Positions 20,660 to 31,467 of a stretch of DNA of 54,788 nucleotides are shown here, piece after piece. The stretch comes from Gnetum montanum (lineage: Eukaryota; Streptophyta; Gnetopsida; Gnetales; Gnetaceae). Position numbers and translations under genes: made by a program. Location: the NCBI GenBank assembly GCA_015680685.1, contig MNCI01000273.1, positions 208,365 to 263,152 of the forward strand, in the 5' to 3' direction. Numbering within the stretch: position 1 is the first letter of the stretch; each line of letters begins with the position of its first letter. Under the pieces are notes generated by a model. That model saw only the letters and a program-made list of their open reading frames with translations. It had not been told where the DNA came from and ran no database searches.

Positions 20660-23560
20660 TAAAACGAAAAATCAAGTGTTTTGATGCTTCCATAGTGGGC
20701 TTAGCATGGAAACAGGGATCCTTAGTGTGGAAACCAAATACAATAGCTTTTTGAAGGCTCAAAGGTCCAAAATCTAGGTTCTAGGACATTTCTAAGATAT
20801 CGTAGTATCATATCCATCAAAATTAGACACTCTGGATGTCTGTAAAGACCAAAAAGTAGGTTCTGAAGTCTTCTCCCTTCATTTCTATGCTGGAAAATGT
20901 AGAAAAGAAGGCATTTAGCATGGAGAACAAAACTCAAAGAAAAAATAAGGTCAAACATGTAGCTGGAGTCTAGATCTAGGACTTGTGCATCTCTCAACAT
21001 TATTTCAAGGAAACTTGAGGCAATTTTGAGTGTCAAGATGTGTAAAAATGGATTTTCTACTTTTTTCCATGCTAAGCAAAATATCCTCAAGTTGGAAAAA
21101 TAAGGGGACAATTATTTTATAAATTTAGAGTGATTTAGGGGTACTTTGATCAATTGTCTAGGCTCGTAGGGATGGATACTTCGATTCTCCGTGTTTCTGG
21201 CTAATTTCAAGCATTTTTGAAGGTTATTTAAGGGTACTTAAGGTCTTCTCCCCTTGTTTCCATACTAGGGAAGTAACTCTAGTGTGGAAGAATGGGGAAA
21301 ATAGGTTTTGAAGATTGAAATGAGATCATATAAGCAAAATCATGAGGTTATGATGTCCTCGGCTTCTCCAGTGTAGATCTTTGTCTTTCGAGAGTGACAT
21401 CTTACCACCAAAAGTGGAAAAGTAGCTTTCCCCATTATTTACATACTAAGGAAGTTACTCTAGTGTGGAACAAGGAAGAATCTTAGATCTATATTGATTC
21501 AACTTAAAATTGATCATGCATGTTACCTTCCGAAGTCCCTAGGCTCAAGGGCTATGGATCCATGTCAATATTTAGCAATTTTGGACATCCCTAAGTAGTT
21601 TTTATACTTTCACCCCTTTTTTTCATGCTAGGGATAGAGATCTCAACATGGAAAACTAGGGGAACCACTTTTTAGCCATCTAGGTTTAGTCTAGTAAAGT
21701 CTAAGAGCTCCAATGCTTTCTATGAGGGTTCTATAGTGCATGAAAGGTCATTTAATGTCATTATAAGGTGTTTTAAAGTTTCAAACAAGTCCCCCATTGA
21801 GTTTCCACACTAGGGATACCATCATTAACATGGAAAAATTGAGCCCCAATGTGGAAGAACCATGCATCTCAGATCTAGACCAATATTGACCTCAATCAAC
21901 TATGCATGTTAGCCTCCAGGGCTGCCAGGGTCAAGGACTAGGGTTTTATGCTAGATTTTGGTTATTTTGTGTATTTCTAAGCATTATTTGAACTTACCCC
22001 AATTTTTCCATGCTAGGACTTCGATGTTCAACATGTAAAACTAGGGGAAATCCTTTTTTACCCTTTTGACATCAATTTCCTAAAGTTTGAAAGCTCCAAA
22101 TGATGTTAGCAGGGTCCTAGAGTGCATGCAAGTTTAATTAATGTTGTTCTAAGCTAGTTATGGATTCCAAATGGGTCTTTCACTTAGTTTCCATACTAAT
22201 AAAGATGAGGGATAATTACCAAGTGTGGATACACCATAAAACTCATATCTAGCCTAGGTTTGACTTCAATCAACCATGCATGTTAGCTTTCAAGGTTTTT
22301 CGGGTTGAAGACTAGGGTTTGGAGTTAAAAATAGTCATTTTATAGGTTTTCTAAGTGGTTTTTGAGCTTCTCCATCTTTTTCTATGCTATGGATAGTATC
22401 CCAAATATGCAAATTAAGAGGAAATAGATTTTTATCCTTTTCCATCACTTTTGATCATGCAAGTAGGTCCCTAAAGTTGGTAGTGATGATGGTCAATGCC
22501 TAGTGTCAAAATTTTGCTATTTTGAAGATTGATGAGTGGTTTTTGAGCTTCCATACCTTTTTCCATGCTTAGTGTGGAAAATTTGGGGGAAATATTTTTG
22601 GCTTTTTATAGTCACTTTCAGTCATGCATGCAAGCTTCTAAGGTTTCTAGTGTCAACTACTAACATTTGATGTTGAAATTTGGTTGTTTAAAGGGTCATT
22701 AGGAAATTTTTGGGCTTTTCCCACTTTTCCATGTTGGATTCTCCATGATCAGTGTGGAAAATTATGGGGATAGTATTTTTAGCTTTATATGTTTAATCTA
22801 GTTATGCATGAGTGTCCACAGGGTTGCTAGTGTTCGCCGTCCATGCCTAAGACCAAGATCTTTTCATTTTGGAGGCTGTGAGGGGATTTTCAAGCTTCCC
22901 TCATTTTTCCATGTTGAATATGGGAGTCTCACTATGGAAAATATCTTCCTTAGTGAAGAAAGTTGGATCTAGGACAAATCAATGACTAATCAACCATGCA
23001 TGTTAACCTTCAAGGTTTCTGGTGTCGATAGTTGATGTTGTGTGTTAAGATTCAACCATTTTGAGGCTTATAAGCTCCTCATAAAATATCCCCCCTTTCT
23101 TGCACACTATTCATGGTGGCCCTAACATGGATAAAATGGGGATGATATTTTTGTACCATATTTAGCCACCTTTAAAGCTTTTGCAACCTCCAGAGGGTTT
23201 TGACATGGTCTAGGGATCACAAGGCATCAAGAAATGGTCATTAGCTCATTAATTTAGGTTATTATTAGCTTTCCCTCATATACTCATGTCAAGTATTGGA
23301 ATTCTCATCATGGAAGAAGCTTCCACTAGCATGGAAAACACCAAATCCTAGATTTTAGGCAATTTTGGCCAATTTTGACTAGGTTCAATGGGGTTCTGAG
23401 GCTGCTAGATATGCTTGGAGGGGTTCTAGTCACATGGGATCCATTTTGAAGTCAAAATTAAGCTAGATGGGTATTGGTGGGTAAGAGTAGATGTTATCCC
23501 CCTTCTTCCATGTTGGGAACTACTACCCCAACGTGGAAATCAATGGTGTCTAGCCTTGCT
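20660..23560. repeat. Satellite-like array, ~180-bp units, in E
   Basis: About 15-16 units over ~2.9 kb. The marker phrase (TTCCATGCTAGGG and variants) falls at about 20685, 20885, 21065, 21265, 21435, 21620, 21800, 22005, 22190, 22375, 22560, 22730, 22910, 23100, 23280 and 23510, so the period is ~170-205 bp. Many units pair this phrase with a downstream TGTGGAA or CATGGAA, giving an imperfect palindrome; the clearest is TTCCATACTAG with CTAGTGTGGAA near 21258-21290. The array stands directly upstream of the first exon of the antisense gene remains. F carries a similar array at the same place. Confidence 0.75.
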
Positions 23561-26476
23561 CATGTCTTACCCACTTTTGGGAACCTGGGATTGAAAAAGG
23601 AAAAATATTTGTAATTTCAATGATTTTGTAAATTAATAGAAATTTTTCCATGCTAGGAATAATATTAATAGCATGAATGCATGGAGTTAAGGTTTCCATA
23701 AGGTTTTAAGTGTCAAAATTTGTAAAAATATCAACATTGATGCAAGTTTTAGTCAAGAGTGAAGGTGCAAGGCAAGGTTCATAATTCAAAAAAAATTTAA
23801 AATTTTGAAAAATGAAGTTTTTTTCCATTCAAAACCAATGTAAACTAGACTTTCTACACTTTTACATCAATGCACTTGTAGTTATGGTTTATTGAATTGG
23901 TAGCTAGGGTTTTAAGTTGTGCTTTTAGGTTTTAGATGTGATTTTATTGTGGAATTTCACAAGTTTTCATCATAATTTTTATTCTACATCAAAAACACAT
24001 TGGAGGATAGCTCTAGAAAATGTTCTTGTACTAGCAACAACTAATTCTCAACGTGGAAGCCTCCCACCTTCTCACAACTCCAGTGTTAATTTCTCATCCT
24101 TCTTAATTTTCATCCATTCCCAATGTTGAGCCTACCATGCTAGGAAAGAAATGAGGTGAAAAGGGATAAAACCCTATGATTTAGAAGGTGGATGAATGTG
24201 ATCAAGATCTAGAAGAAGTATCGACACCCATCTCCATCCAAGCTCCCTTTGTTTCTAGTTCAAGGTAGGCATTTCTACCTATTTTTTCCTTTTCTTAAAG
24301 GTTTTTCAAGTTTTGTTTTTCATGTGTTAGGCCCATTTTCTTCTAGATATACTTCAATGGAGGGATCAAATTTTTTTTTATAAAATCCAACCTCCTATTT
24401 TGGCTACTTTCATGCAGATTGATAGTTGTTTTATTTCTTTAGCTGGTGTAGATTTGATTTTGAAAATAGGGCTTACTATTTCATGCTATTTCCCAAAATT
24501 TTGGGGTGTGGTTGCTTTTTTCAGATCTAGACCTTAGGATTTGTTAAAATTAAATTTCAACAAAATCCTACCCCATTATTTTGATGTGAATTTTAATAGG
24601 TTTCAATGGTTTTGGCTAGTTCAACTATTTCCATGGCTATATGAAATCTAGGTTTTGAGATTTTTGAAGTTTTGATATGATAAAGCAAGTAAAGTTGTAT
24701 ATTTTTTTTCTTGGTATAATAGCTACATATTTGTAAAATTGAAGGTTATGATTTGTATCCCTTCATTTAAGCTTTTTGATGGCTATTGTCTCATTTAATT
24801 TGACCTTGAAATGAAGAAGGTATTACTATTTTCCTAACATTACATAGTTAAGTTGTTTGTGCTCCTTTTGCAATTTCATGACATTTTGTGAATTTTTTAT
24901 ATGGAAAATTTTATGGCTATCTTTTGGTTATGGTTGAGTATTCTTTGGATTTATTTTTTCCATGGAGGTAAAATCACTCTGATTGGACTTAAAATGAATT
25001 TTCTACAAATTTTTTACTAAGCATGTGTAATAAGGATGTTTGTGTTGTTTTCATATTATTTTCCAAATTGATAATTTTTTTTTTGTATAAATGGAAATGG
25101 TTTTGAATGTTTTCTAAGATGGATATGTAGGGCTTGATTTAAAGTTCAAATGGTGGTAGAATCACTTTTTTTGAAGCTTAGAAGAATTTTGGAAAATTTT
25201 TAATGAACCCTGTGCAAAAAGGGGGTAAATCTTGATAGCTATGTTTTTGGCTAAATTCTTTCATGTTTTAGGGATATATGGCTATACTTTAATTTTAATG
25301 GTCATGGCTATAAGTTTCATAATTTCAGGGTTTTTTTTGATGGTGTAATCACTGAAATCAGAGTATAAACAAATTTTTGATGAATTTTTTGTCTATGGTT
25401 GTGTGAACAAGGAAAAATCATGGTTGTAGTCCATTACCCATTTGGAAATGGAAGCAATTGATATGTATAACATAAGTTTTTTTCTTTTGTTAATAGGTAA
25501 AACTAATGCTTAATTTTCCTTTTTTAAGAAGGTTAAAAGCTTTTCCTATTTTAAATAAGCTTTTACTATCACTACATGGATTTTTCTAAGTTTATTATGC
25601 TTTTTCTAAATTTGTGGATAGCTTAGATTATTTTTCCAAATTTAGATGCTATTTTGTAAATTTATGCATAACTCACATGTTTTTTTTCAAATTTATGCAT
25701 AACTTAGATGTTTTTTCTAAATTTATGCATAATTTAGGCTAAGAATTAGTTTTAGCTATACTGTTTTGGCTATAATGGTTATAAAATACGATCATGATGC
25801 TTTTATGGAATTTCTCAAGCTAATTTAGATAAACATCTAAGAGCTTTTTACAAAGGCTAATTTCACCTCTAACTTAGGAAGTTTTTTCTAAATTTGTTAA
25901 TAAATTTCAATTTGTCATGATGTAAGGTTATGCAAGTTTGTAATAATTTTTTCTTGTGTAATTACATAGACTAATTTAGATAAACACTGGTTAATTTCAC
26001 CTTTGACTAAGTGTTTTGTCCAAATTTTCTAAGCAATTTCAATTGGCCAAAATGTTTTTACTCTAAAAGGTTGTAATAATACCCACTTTTGTCAAATTTC
26101 TTAAGCTAATTTAGATAAATGCCTTAGAGCTTTTTATGGAGGCTAATTTCACCTCTGACTATGATGTTCTTTTATGTTTGTTGATAAATTTTAGTCTATC
26201 ATAATTTTTTCATGCTTTACTTCATGCACGGTCTTTTTGAGGCCTATCCTCATCATAGTGGAGCTAGTTAGTATCTTATGCTACATCAGTCATCCCAATA
26301 GCAACACCACATAGGTTTGATGCATTTTATGCTTTAGTTTCTATTTTAAGTCATGATTTTGGCTATAGGTTACTAACTAGTTATATGTTGTTGCATTTCA
26401 AGCCTCAGTAGACATTGGCAACCCTAGCAGTGAGAGTGGGAATGACCCATCAATTCCTCCTCTAGATGCCACTTAG
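23561..26476 (+). pseudogene. E antisense gene, reduced remains
   Basis: On the plus strand, antisense to E. A possible first exon ends TCTAGTTCAAG at 24264 before GTAGGC, like the first exons of F and G. The last exon (about 26403-26476) follows TTGCATTTCAAG and reads VDIGNPSSESGNDPSIPPLD then AT and stop, the counterpart of the acidic/proline-rich end in F and G. Between them I find neither the FCP1-like nor the transposon-protein segment; the sequence is AT-rich and intron-like. It holds two tandem repeats: ~35-bp units with AAATTTATGCATAACTTAGA at 25600-25740, and ~140-150-bp units starting CTAATTTAGATAAA at about 25820, 25971 and 26108. Most coding exons appear lost. Confidence 0.5.
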
Positions 26477-26819
26477 TAGCCTCCTTTAGTTTAGCTTGTT
26501 GGCTACTTATTTTAGTTTTTACATTGATGGCTATGATTAGCCAAGACTATGTTGTAGATGGTTGTTACTCTTTGACATTTTTTCCACACAGTGTGATCAT
26601 GGCTATGTATGTTATGGACATTTTAACTTTAAATTTAAGTTTTTGTTTTATTTTTGACTATATGCATCTATAGTAGTAGTGAACATTGTTAATGTTGCAA
26701 ACATTGAAAACAACTGTGTTGGTGTTTTTGATTATAACATTTAATCAATGCGATAATAGGCTAAACAAAAAGAGATATAATAATAAAAGGGACATTTGCT
26801 AGTTTGCAGCCATCATAGG
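26477..26819 (+). other. E spacer after the antisense gene
   Basis: AT-rich sequence; nothing recognised. It corresponds in position to 48790-49180 in G. Confidence 0.4.
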
Positions 26820-26985
26820 CACAAGGTACATAGTTTTGTCAGTTTAAGTCCATGGTAGGTCATATTATCAGTTTAGAGTCTTAGTGAACTATAATGCCAG
26901 TTTAACATCTTAGTGGACGTAGTATCAGTTTAACTTCTTAGTAGATGTAGTGCCAGTTTAATGTCTTAGCAAACGTGATGCAAAA
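26820..26985 (-). repeat. First short tandem repeat of E, after gag-pro
   Basis: About five units, ~30-35 bp, of the GCCAGTTTAACATCTTAGTG type, in E's orientation. Same position as in F and G. Confidence 0.7.
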
Positions 26986-27198
26986 GAGATGTATATTTAT
27001 AAGGATTTTTCAATCATAAGAAAGGTTGTCATAAATAGACAAAAATGAAAACATAATTAGGCTACATGGATAGGCTACATGCATAAAATAACAATGATAT
27101 AATAAACTACAAAAGAAAATTAAGGCTACTTGGCTATTAGTGCATTTAGTGATAGGGGCATGGGAAGGTTAAGGTCAACTTCACTTATATACATTCTT

Positions 27199-27219
27199 CC
27201 TAATCTTTATAAGATTAGG
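27199..27219 (-). other. Stem-loop after E gag-pro
   Basis: CCTAATCTT, TAT, AAGATTAGG: a perfect 9-bp stem with a 3-base loop, placed like the one in F. Confidence 0.7.
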
Positions 27220-27229
27220 GAGTGAGTAA

Positions 27230-29050
27230 GGCCTACTCTACATAATTTTGTATTCTTCATCCACTTTACTTATGATGTTAAAGGGGATTCATCCCATAAT
27301 GTATCCCATTTCCTATCATTATCATTGTTGGTTATCTTGTACTTTTTCTCTTCATGGCTAGGAGCTTCTTCTTGAAGCTCCACTTTGGATCCCTATTCTA
27401 TGTCTACATTGTTGACAACTAGGAAAATAGCATTATCACCATGAATGATGATTTAAACTCCCTTATAAGGAATGTGAATTTCTTGATGAATGGGCAAGGA
27501 CACAGCTTGTAATTGAGCCAAGCAAGATCTTCCCAGGATTAGGTTGAATCATGTTATCTTTTGCACCACCAAAAAGTTGGTGATTGTAGGGAATGATTCT
27601 TTGGATATAAAATCAAAGGATATAGATCCCTTGATAAAAAATCTTGATTCATTTAAGAACTTAAGACTTGCGATGGTTATAGGCTATACTTACTTAGTTA
27701 AGCCCAAGCATTCAAAGATGGTGCATGGGATGATGTTGGTTGTAGCTCTATCATCAACATGCATCTGATCTATTTTAAATTGTCCTATGCATATGGTTAT
27801 GAATAAAGGGGTTGTAGTCACTTTTCCATTCTAGGGATTAATCTTAATATCACTATTGTGAAATATCAGGGGTATTGACTTCTCCTCCCTTGGTGAGGGA
27901 GGAATCATCACTACATGGATGGCTTTCTCATTAGTAGGAATATCCTCATTAATGGCTATGAAGGTCAACATTCTGACTAGTACCTTGTGATGTGTGGTAG
28001 AAGTTATGATCAAGTCATATAAACAAAGGGTTGTATTTTTCTACTTGAGGGATTGCTTGACTTGGTCCATTGCATTGAGGAAGCTTTCTTCATTGGGTGT
28101 GGGCTTGTCACCCTAGTTGTGCTTTACTTCCTCCATGCATTCCAAAATGTATACTTTAAATTTAGGCTATGGCTATTGTGGCTCTTCCTTGTTGTTTTGG
28201 TTGTGGGATTTGGTGTCCTCTTATTACTTGTTGATTAAAGGGGATGGGGTTGAGGGGGTCATGGGTATAGCTAAAATGGGACTAGGCTTTAGTGGACCCA
28301 CTTCCTTTCATGCCTCCATATGCTTGTCTCCCATATTGTCAAGGTTTTGCTTATGCTTTGTCCTTTGTTTGGCTATAGCTTTTTGGCTATCAGTCGTTGG
28401 TTGTAAGGAAGAGGAAGTAGCATCGGGAACCATAGGGGATCATTGTGCAGGTCGTTGGGCTATGACTATTTGTGTTCTATTGGCTTGGGAGACATTAATG
28501 AACAAAGGATTCCTCAGATGCATTTGTCATGGTACTCTCACAATGAAAGGGGATCTTGAGCTATGGGAAGTTGAAGAGGCACTTTCATTGTAGAGGGATA
28601 CTTGAATCATGAATGGTTCTCTTGCATGAACTCTAGTATTTCATTTAATAGTCCATTCCACCATTGAATAAATTTTTGCATGAGTTCTAAGGGCCCCTCC
28701 TTGATCTTCATGAGTTAATCAAGCATTGCGTCAGGCTTCAAGTTATACTTGTAACGGTTGACAAAATAGGCTACTAAGTCTTCAAAAAAGGATATGGATC
28801 CTCTAGGTAATGCATGATACCAAAAAGGTTTTTGCCAGTCAAAGACATAGGTAAAATCCTCATGATTATATGATGCCATGGCTACAAGTATAAACATTCA
28901 GATCAAAAGGTAATAAGATGATCATTAGGGCCACCTTCTCCATTATATTTGCTAAATTAGGGAATGGGGACATCAAGAGGAAGTGTCATGGATGATACTA
29001 CAAGACTTATGAGATCATCTTGGTAGTAGTTTGAAGATCAAAATGGAAAA
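27230..29050 (-). pseudogene. gag-pro: E gag-pro, decayed
   Basis: On the minus strand Gag reads FSKYNGEGGPNDHL near 28950, then WYHALPRGSISFFEDLVAYF and NRYKYNLKPDAMLD at 28820-28715, the Retrotrans_gag core. The protease follows: IAINEDIPTNEKAIHVVMIP near 27930, HVDDRATTNIIP near 27750 (the Asp loop, Gly replaced by Arg), a LILGR-type hallmark near 27540 and a charged tail to ~27230. The Q/P-rich N-terminal part seen in A is absent or unreadable. The same layout is in F and G. Confidence 0.7.
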
Positions 29051-29897
29051 GATCAAAATGGAAACCTAGTAGTTTTTAAATATGGTTTTGCAAAGCTGCC
29101 AAATTTTACCATAAAGGAGGAAAAAGTAGGATTGGTTGGTATGGAAACCAATGTTAGTTTAGTGGTAGAAAAAATTAAATGGTTATTAAGGCTTCCACAT
29201 TGGCTTTGCTCTAGAAATTCATAGTAGATGTTGTGAAATTTTAGCACCCAACCCATTTGCAACTTCCACGCTAAGGTTTCTACTATAAGGGGTAAATGTA
29301 GCATTAGATTCCTTGGGAGGTTTAGCTTTAAAAGACTATAAAATGGATTTTAACTTGGAATAAAAGAAATTTTGGTTATTAAATTAGTAACAAGCCTCAC
29401 CAATGCTAGCCTCCCAATTGCTTCCACGCTAGGTATAACAAAGGGGAGAAAAAAGAGGAGGGGATGAGATGATGGTAATCTCACAACTCCTACCTCAATG
29501 TTGATGAGGGAAAGGCTAAAAACCAAAGTGGAAAGTTGATCATTTTCCACTAAAACTAGTTTTACATAGCTACGAATGTTTTCAACTTGGAAAAGTGGGG
29601 GGAAAGCCAACTCACGGAAGAGTTGAACCACCCACTCTTAGAAACTAGACATAAAATTTTGGAAATAAAAAGAAAAAATAATAAAGGGAAAAAGATATCA
29701 ACACTAGATTTTGGCTTTGAAATTCATAGAAATGCTACAAAATACCAAAACCCAATCACCTGCAGCTTCCACACTATAGTTTTGATCAGATGAGGGAAAG
29801 GAAAGCATTTATTATTCATAGGTTTTGGCTGAAAAATTAAGGAAAAGCTTGCAAATGTAAATGAAAAGAATAGATTTGATAACAAAATTTAAGTAAA
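29051..29897 (-). other. E 5' leader, no gene recognised
   Basis: Open frames of 83 and 93 codons here match nothing. Phrases such as CTTCCACGCTAAGGTTTC and GCTTCCACGCTAGG near 29265 and 29420 resemble the marker of the 180-bp array, so the leader may contain stray array units. Confidence 0.4.
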
Positions 29898-29918
29898 GGA
29901 CCTACTTTTAATGCTAAG
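29898..29918 (-). other. Decayed primer binding site of E
   Basis: The minus strand reads TTAGCATTAAAAGTAGGTCC next to the LTR end, alignable to A's site with one inserted base and several C-to-T or G-to-A changes. Confidence 0.55.
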
Positions 29919-29924
29919 AATAAC

Positions 29925-31462
29925 TATTATGATCAAAAACCTTGATCATTCGAAAAACCAAGGATCCTTGGTGTGGTAGTTTCCCAACCCTGAATCCCTA
30001 TGGCCTCCATGAGAAAAATGGGATTTGAGGTATCCTGGCTAGTCTACCAGATCAATGAGGGACTTATGAAATGAAAAATGTGAGAATAAAAGAAAAAAAA
30101 TGAAAAACTAATAGAAAATCTTAAAAAAAATGCATAGATGATAAACAAATATATTTCATATATAAAATCCAAAACTTAAAAATTTAGTAAGAAATAAAAT
30201 AAAGAATAAGTTTAAGAAATGTGTACAAATGGTGCCTGAGTGGGTAGTAAGAAAGGGAGATTCACTGGTGTAGGAGTTCAAAGCCCATTGAAGCTAACGG
30301 TATCTACTTCATAATCCAAGTAATAAGCCACTCCTAATGCTATCAAACCTTCCTCAATTGCTGCAACATTAGATCTACTAGTTCGATCACTGCTAGGGGT
30401 GAGAAAAGTGAAAAATTTGGATACCAAATTGCTCCACCCTAGGGTTTGGAAATCCCAAAAGTGCAATGCTAACACCCAAAATCCACAAATCTCAAGGCTA
30501 TAATGCTTCCATGTTGGTGTTTAAGAGAATTCAAGTATGGGAACTTGCAAGAGCTCTAGAGTGCTTGAAAATGCCCCAAGTATGAAATTAGTTCTTGGAA
30601 TATTGCTTGTATGCTCAATGAAAAAAAATTACTCAATCCTAAAAAATTTTAGTACATGTAAATGGTGTTTGAGGTTGGGTTTTATAGGATCTTTGGACCA
30701 TGAATGGGGCTAAAAATTAGCTATCAAGTGGATAAAAATTGGCTGTGAAATGGCTACAAATTGGCTACCAAATTCAAGTGAGATGGGTGTCCAAATTTGG
30801 GGGGTTACCATACATGGTAGGTGCTTCCCCCCATGGCCATTCCATTTACTATAAATAGTAATCTAGGCACATCTTCTATGCTATATATGAATCTTCTATG
30901 CTAAGCTTTCCACCATTCTTGTAGAAGTGGTTAGTCAATGTTCAAGTCCATGAAGTGATGAATTTTGGGTTTTATGGCTTCCACACTAAGGGATGCAATT
31001 CTTCGTACAAGGGGTGAAGACTCCACACTAGGGGGAAACTTCCATAATGAGGGGGAAGGTTTCTAGGCTATGCATGTTGTCTCCATGCTAAAGGGGGAAA
31101 TTTTCCAAAACTCCCACCTTTTCATGCTAGGGATAGATGAGATTTAACTCCTTGCATGTGCTTCCAACGTAGAAAAATGTATATCATCCTTAAAACCCAT
31201 CAAATTTCCTTTTTGACATTCCAAAAGGGATTTTTTACCCTCCAATCCTAAATATCAATTCTAGGTAACTATTTTTTCACTTAGAGAATGAGGCTTTTAC
31301 CACTTGTGAGGCATTTTTTAGCCCCAAAAGTATAAAGTATGTGAAATTGGCCACTATGGCTTACAATTTTCACATTTACAATGAAGTTTTGCCTCAAGTT
31401 TCATGGGGCAAAAACTATGTGATGAAGATTGGTTATAACATGTAAATTTTTGTGGTGTTTCA
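29925..31462 (-). mobile_element. 5' LTR of E (1538 bp)
   Basis: On the minus strand it starts TGAAACACCACAAAAATTTA at 31462 and ends GATCATAATA at 29925, followed by the PBS. It parallels the 3' LTR along its whole length, including the AAATTTGGGG/TTACCATACATGG block and the U3 phrases with CCATGCTAAAGGGGG. TATAAAA near 30684 (minus) is a possible TATA box. Confidence 0.85.
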
Positions 31463-31467
31463 CATAA
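31463..31467. repeat. Right target duplication of E (CATAA)
   Basis: Pairs with CACAA at 14752-14756. Confidence 0.75.

Larger units (their letters stand above)
14757..31462 (-). mobile_element. Element E, complete 16.7-kb Ty3/gypsy element
   Basis: Two LTRs of similar length and sequence (14757-16288 and 29925-31462), both starting TGAAACACCACA on the minus strand, flanked by CACAA/CATAA. Internal order in element orientation: PBS, leader, gag-pro, stem-loop, tandem repeat, remains of the antisense gene, 180-bp array, second tandem repeat, RT-RNase H-integrase, third tandem repeat, PPT. It interrupts the antisense gene of F between a coiled-coil exon and the exon before it, as comparison with G's uninterrupted copy shows. 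Over the first ~110 bases at the low-coordinate ends, roughly a fifth to a quarter of positions differ between the LTRs, so it is old. Confidence 0.85.

Noticed and set aside
28117-28593. 158-codon open frame on the plus strand
   Set aside because: It is opposite the decayed gag-pro of E, whose motifs on the minus strand agree with A, F and G.
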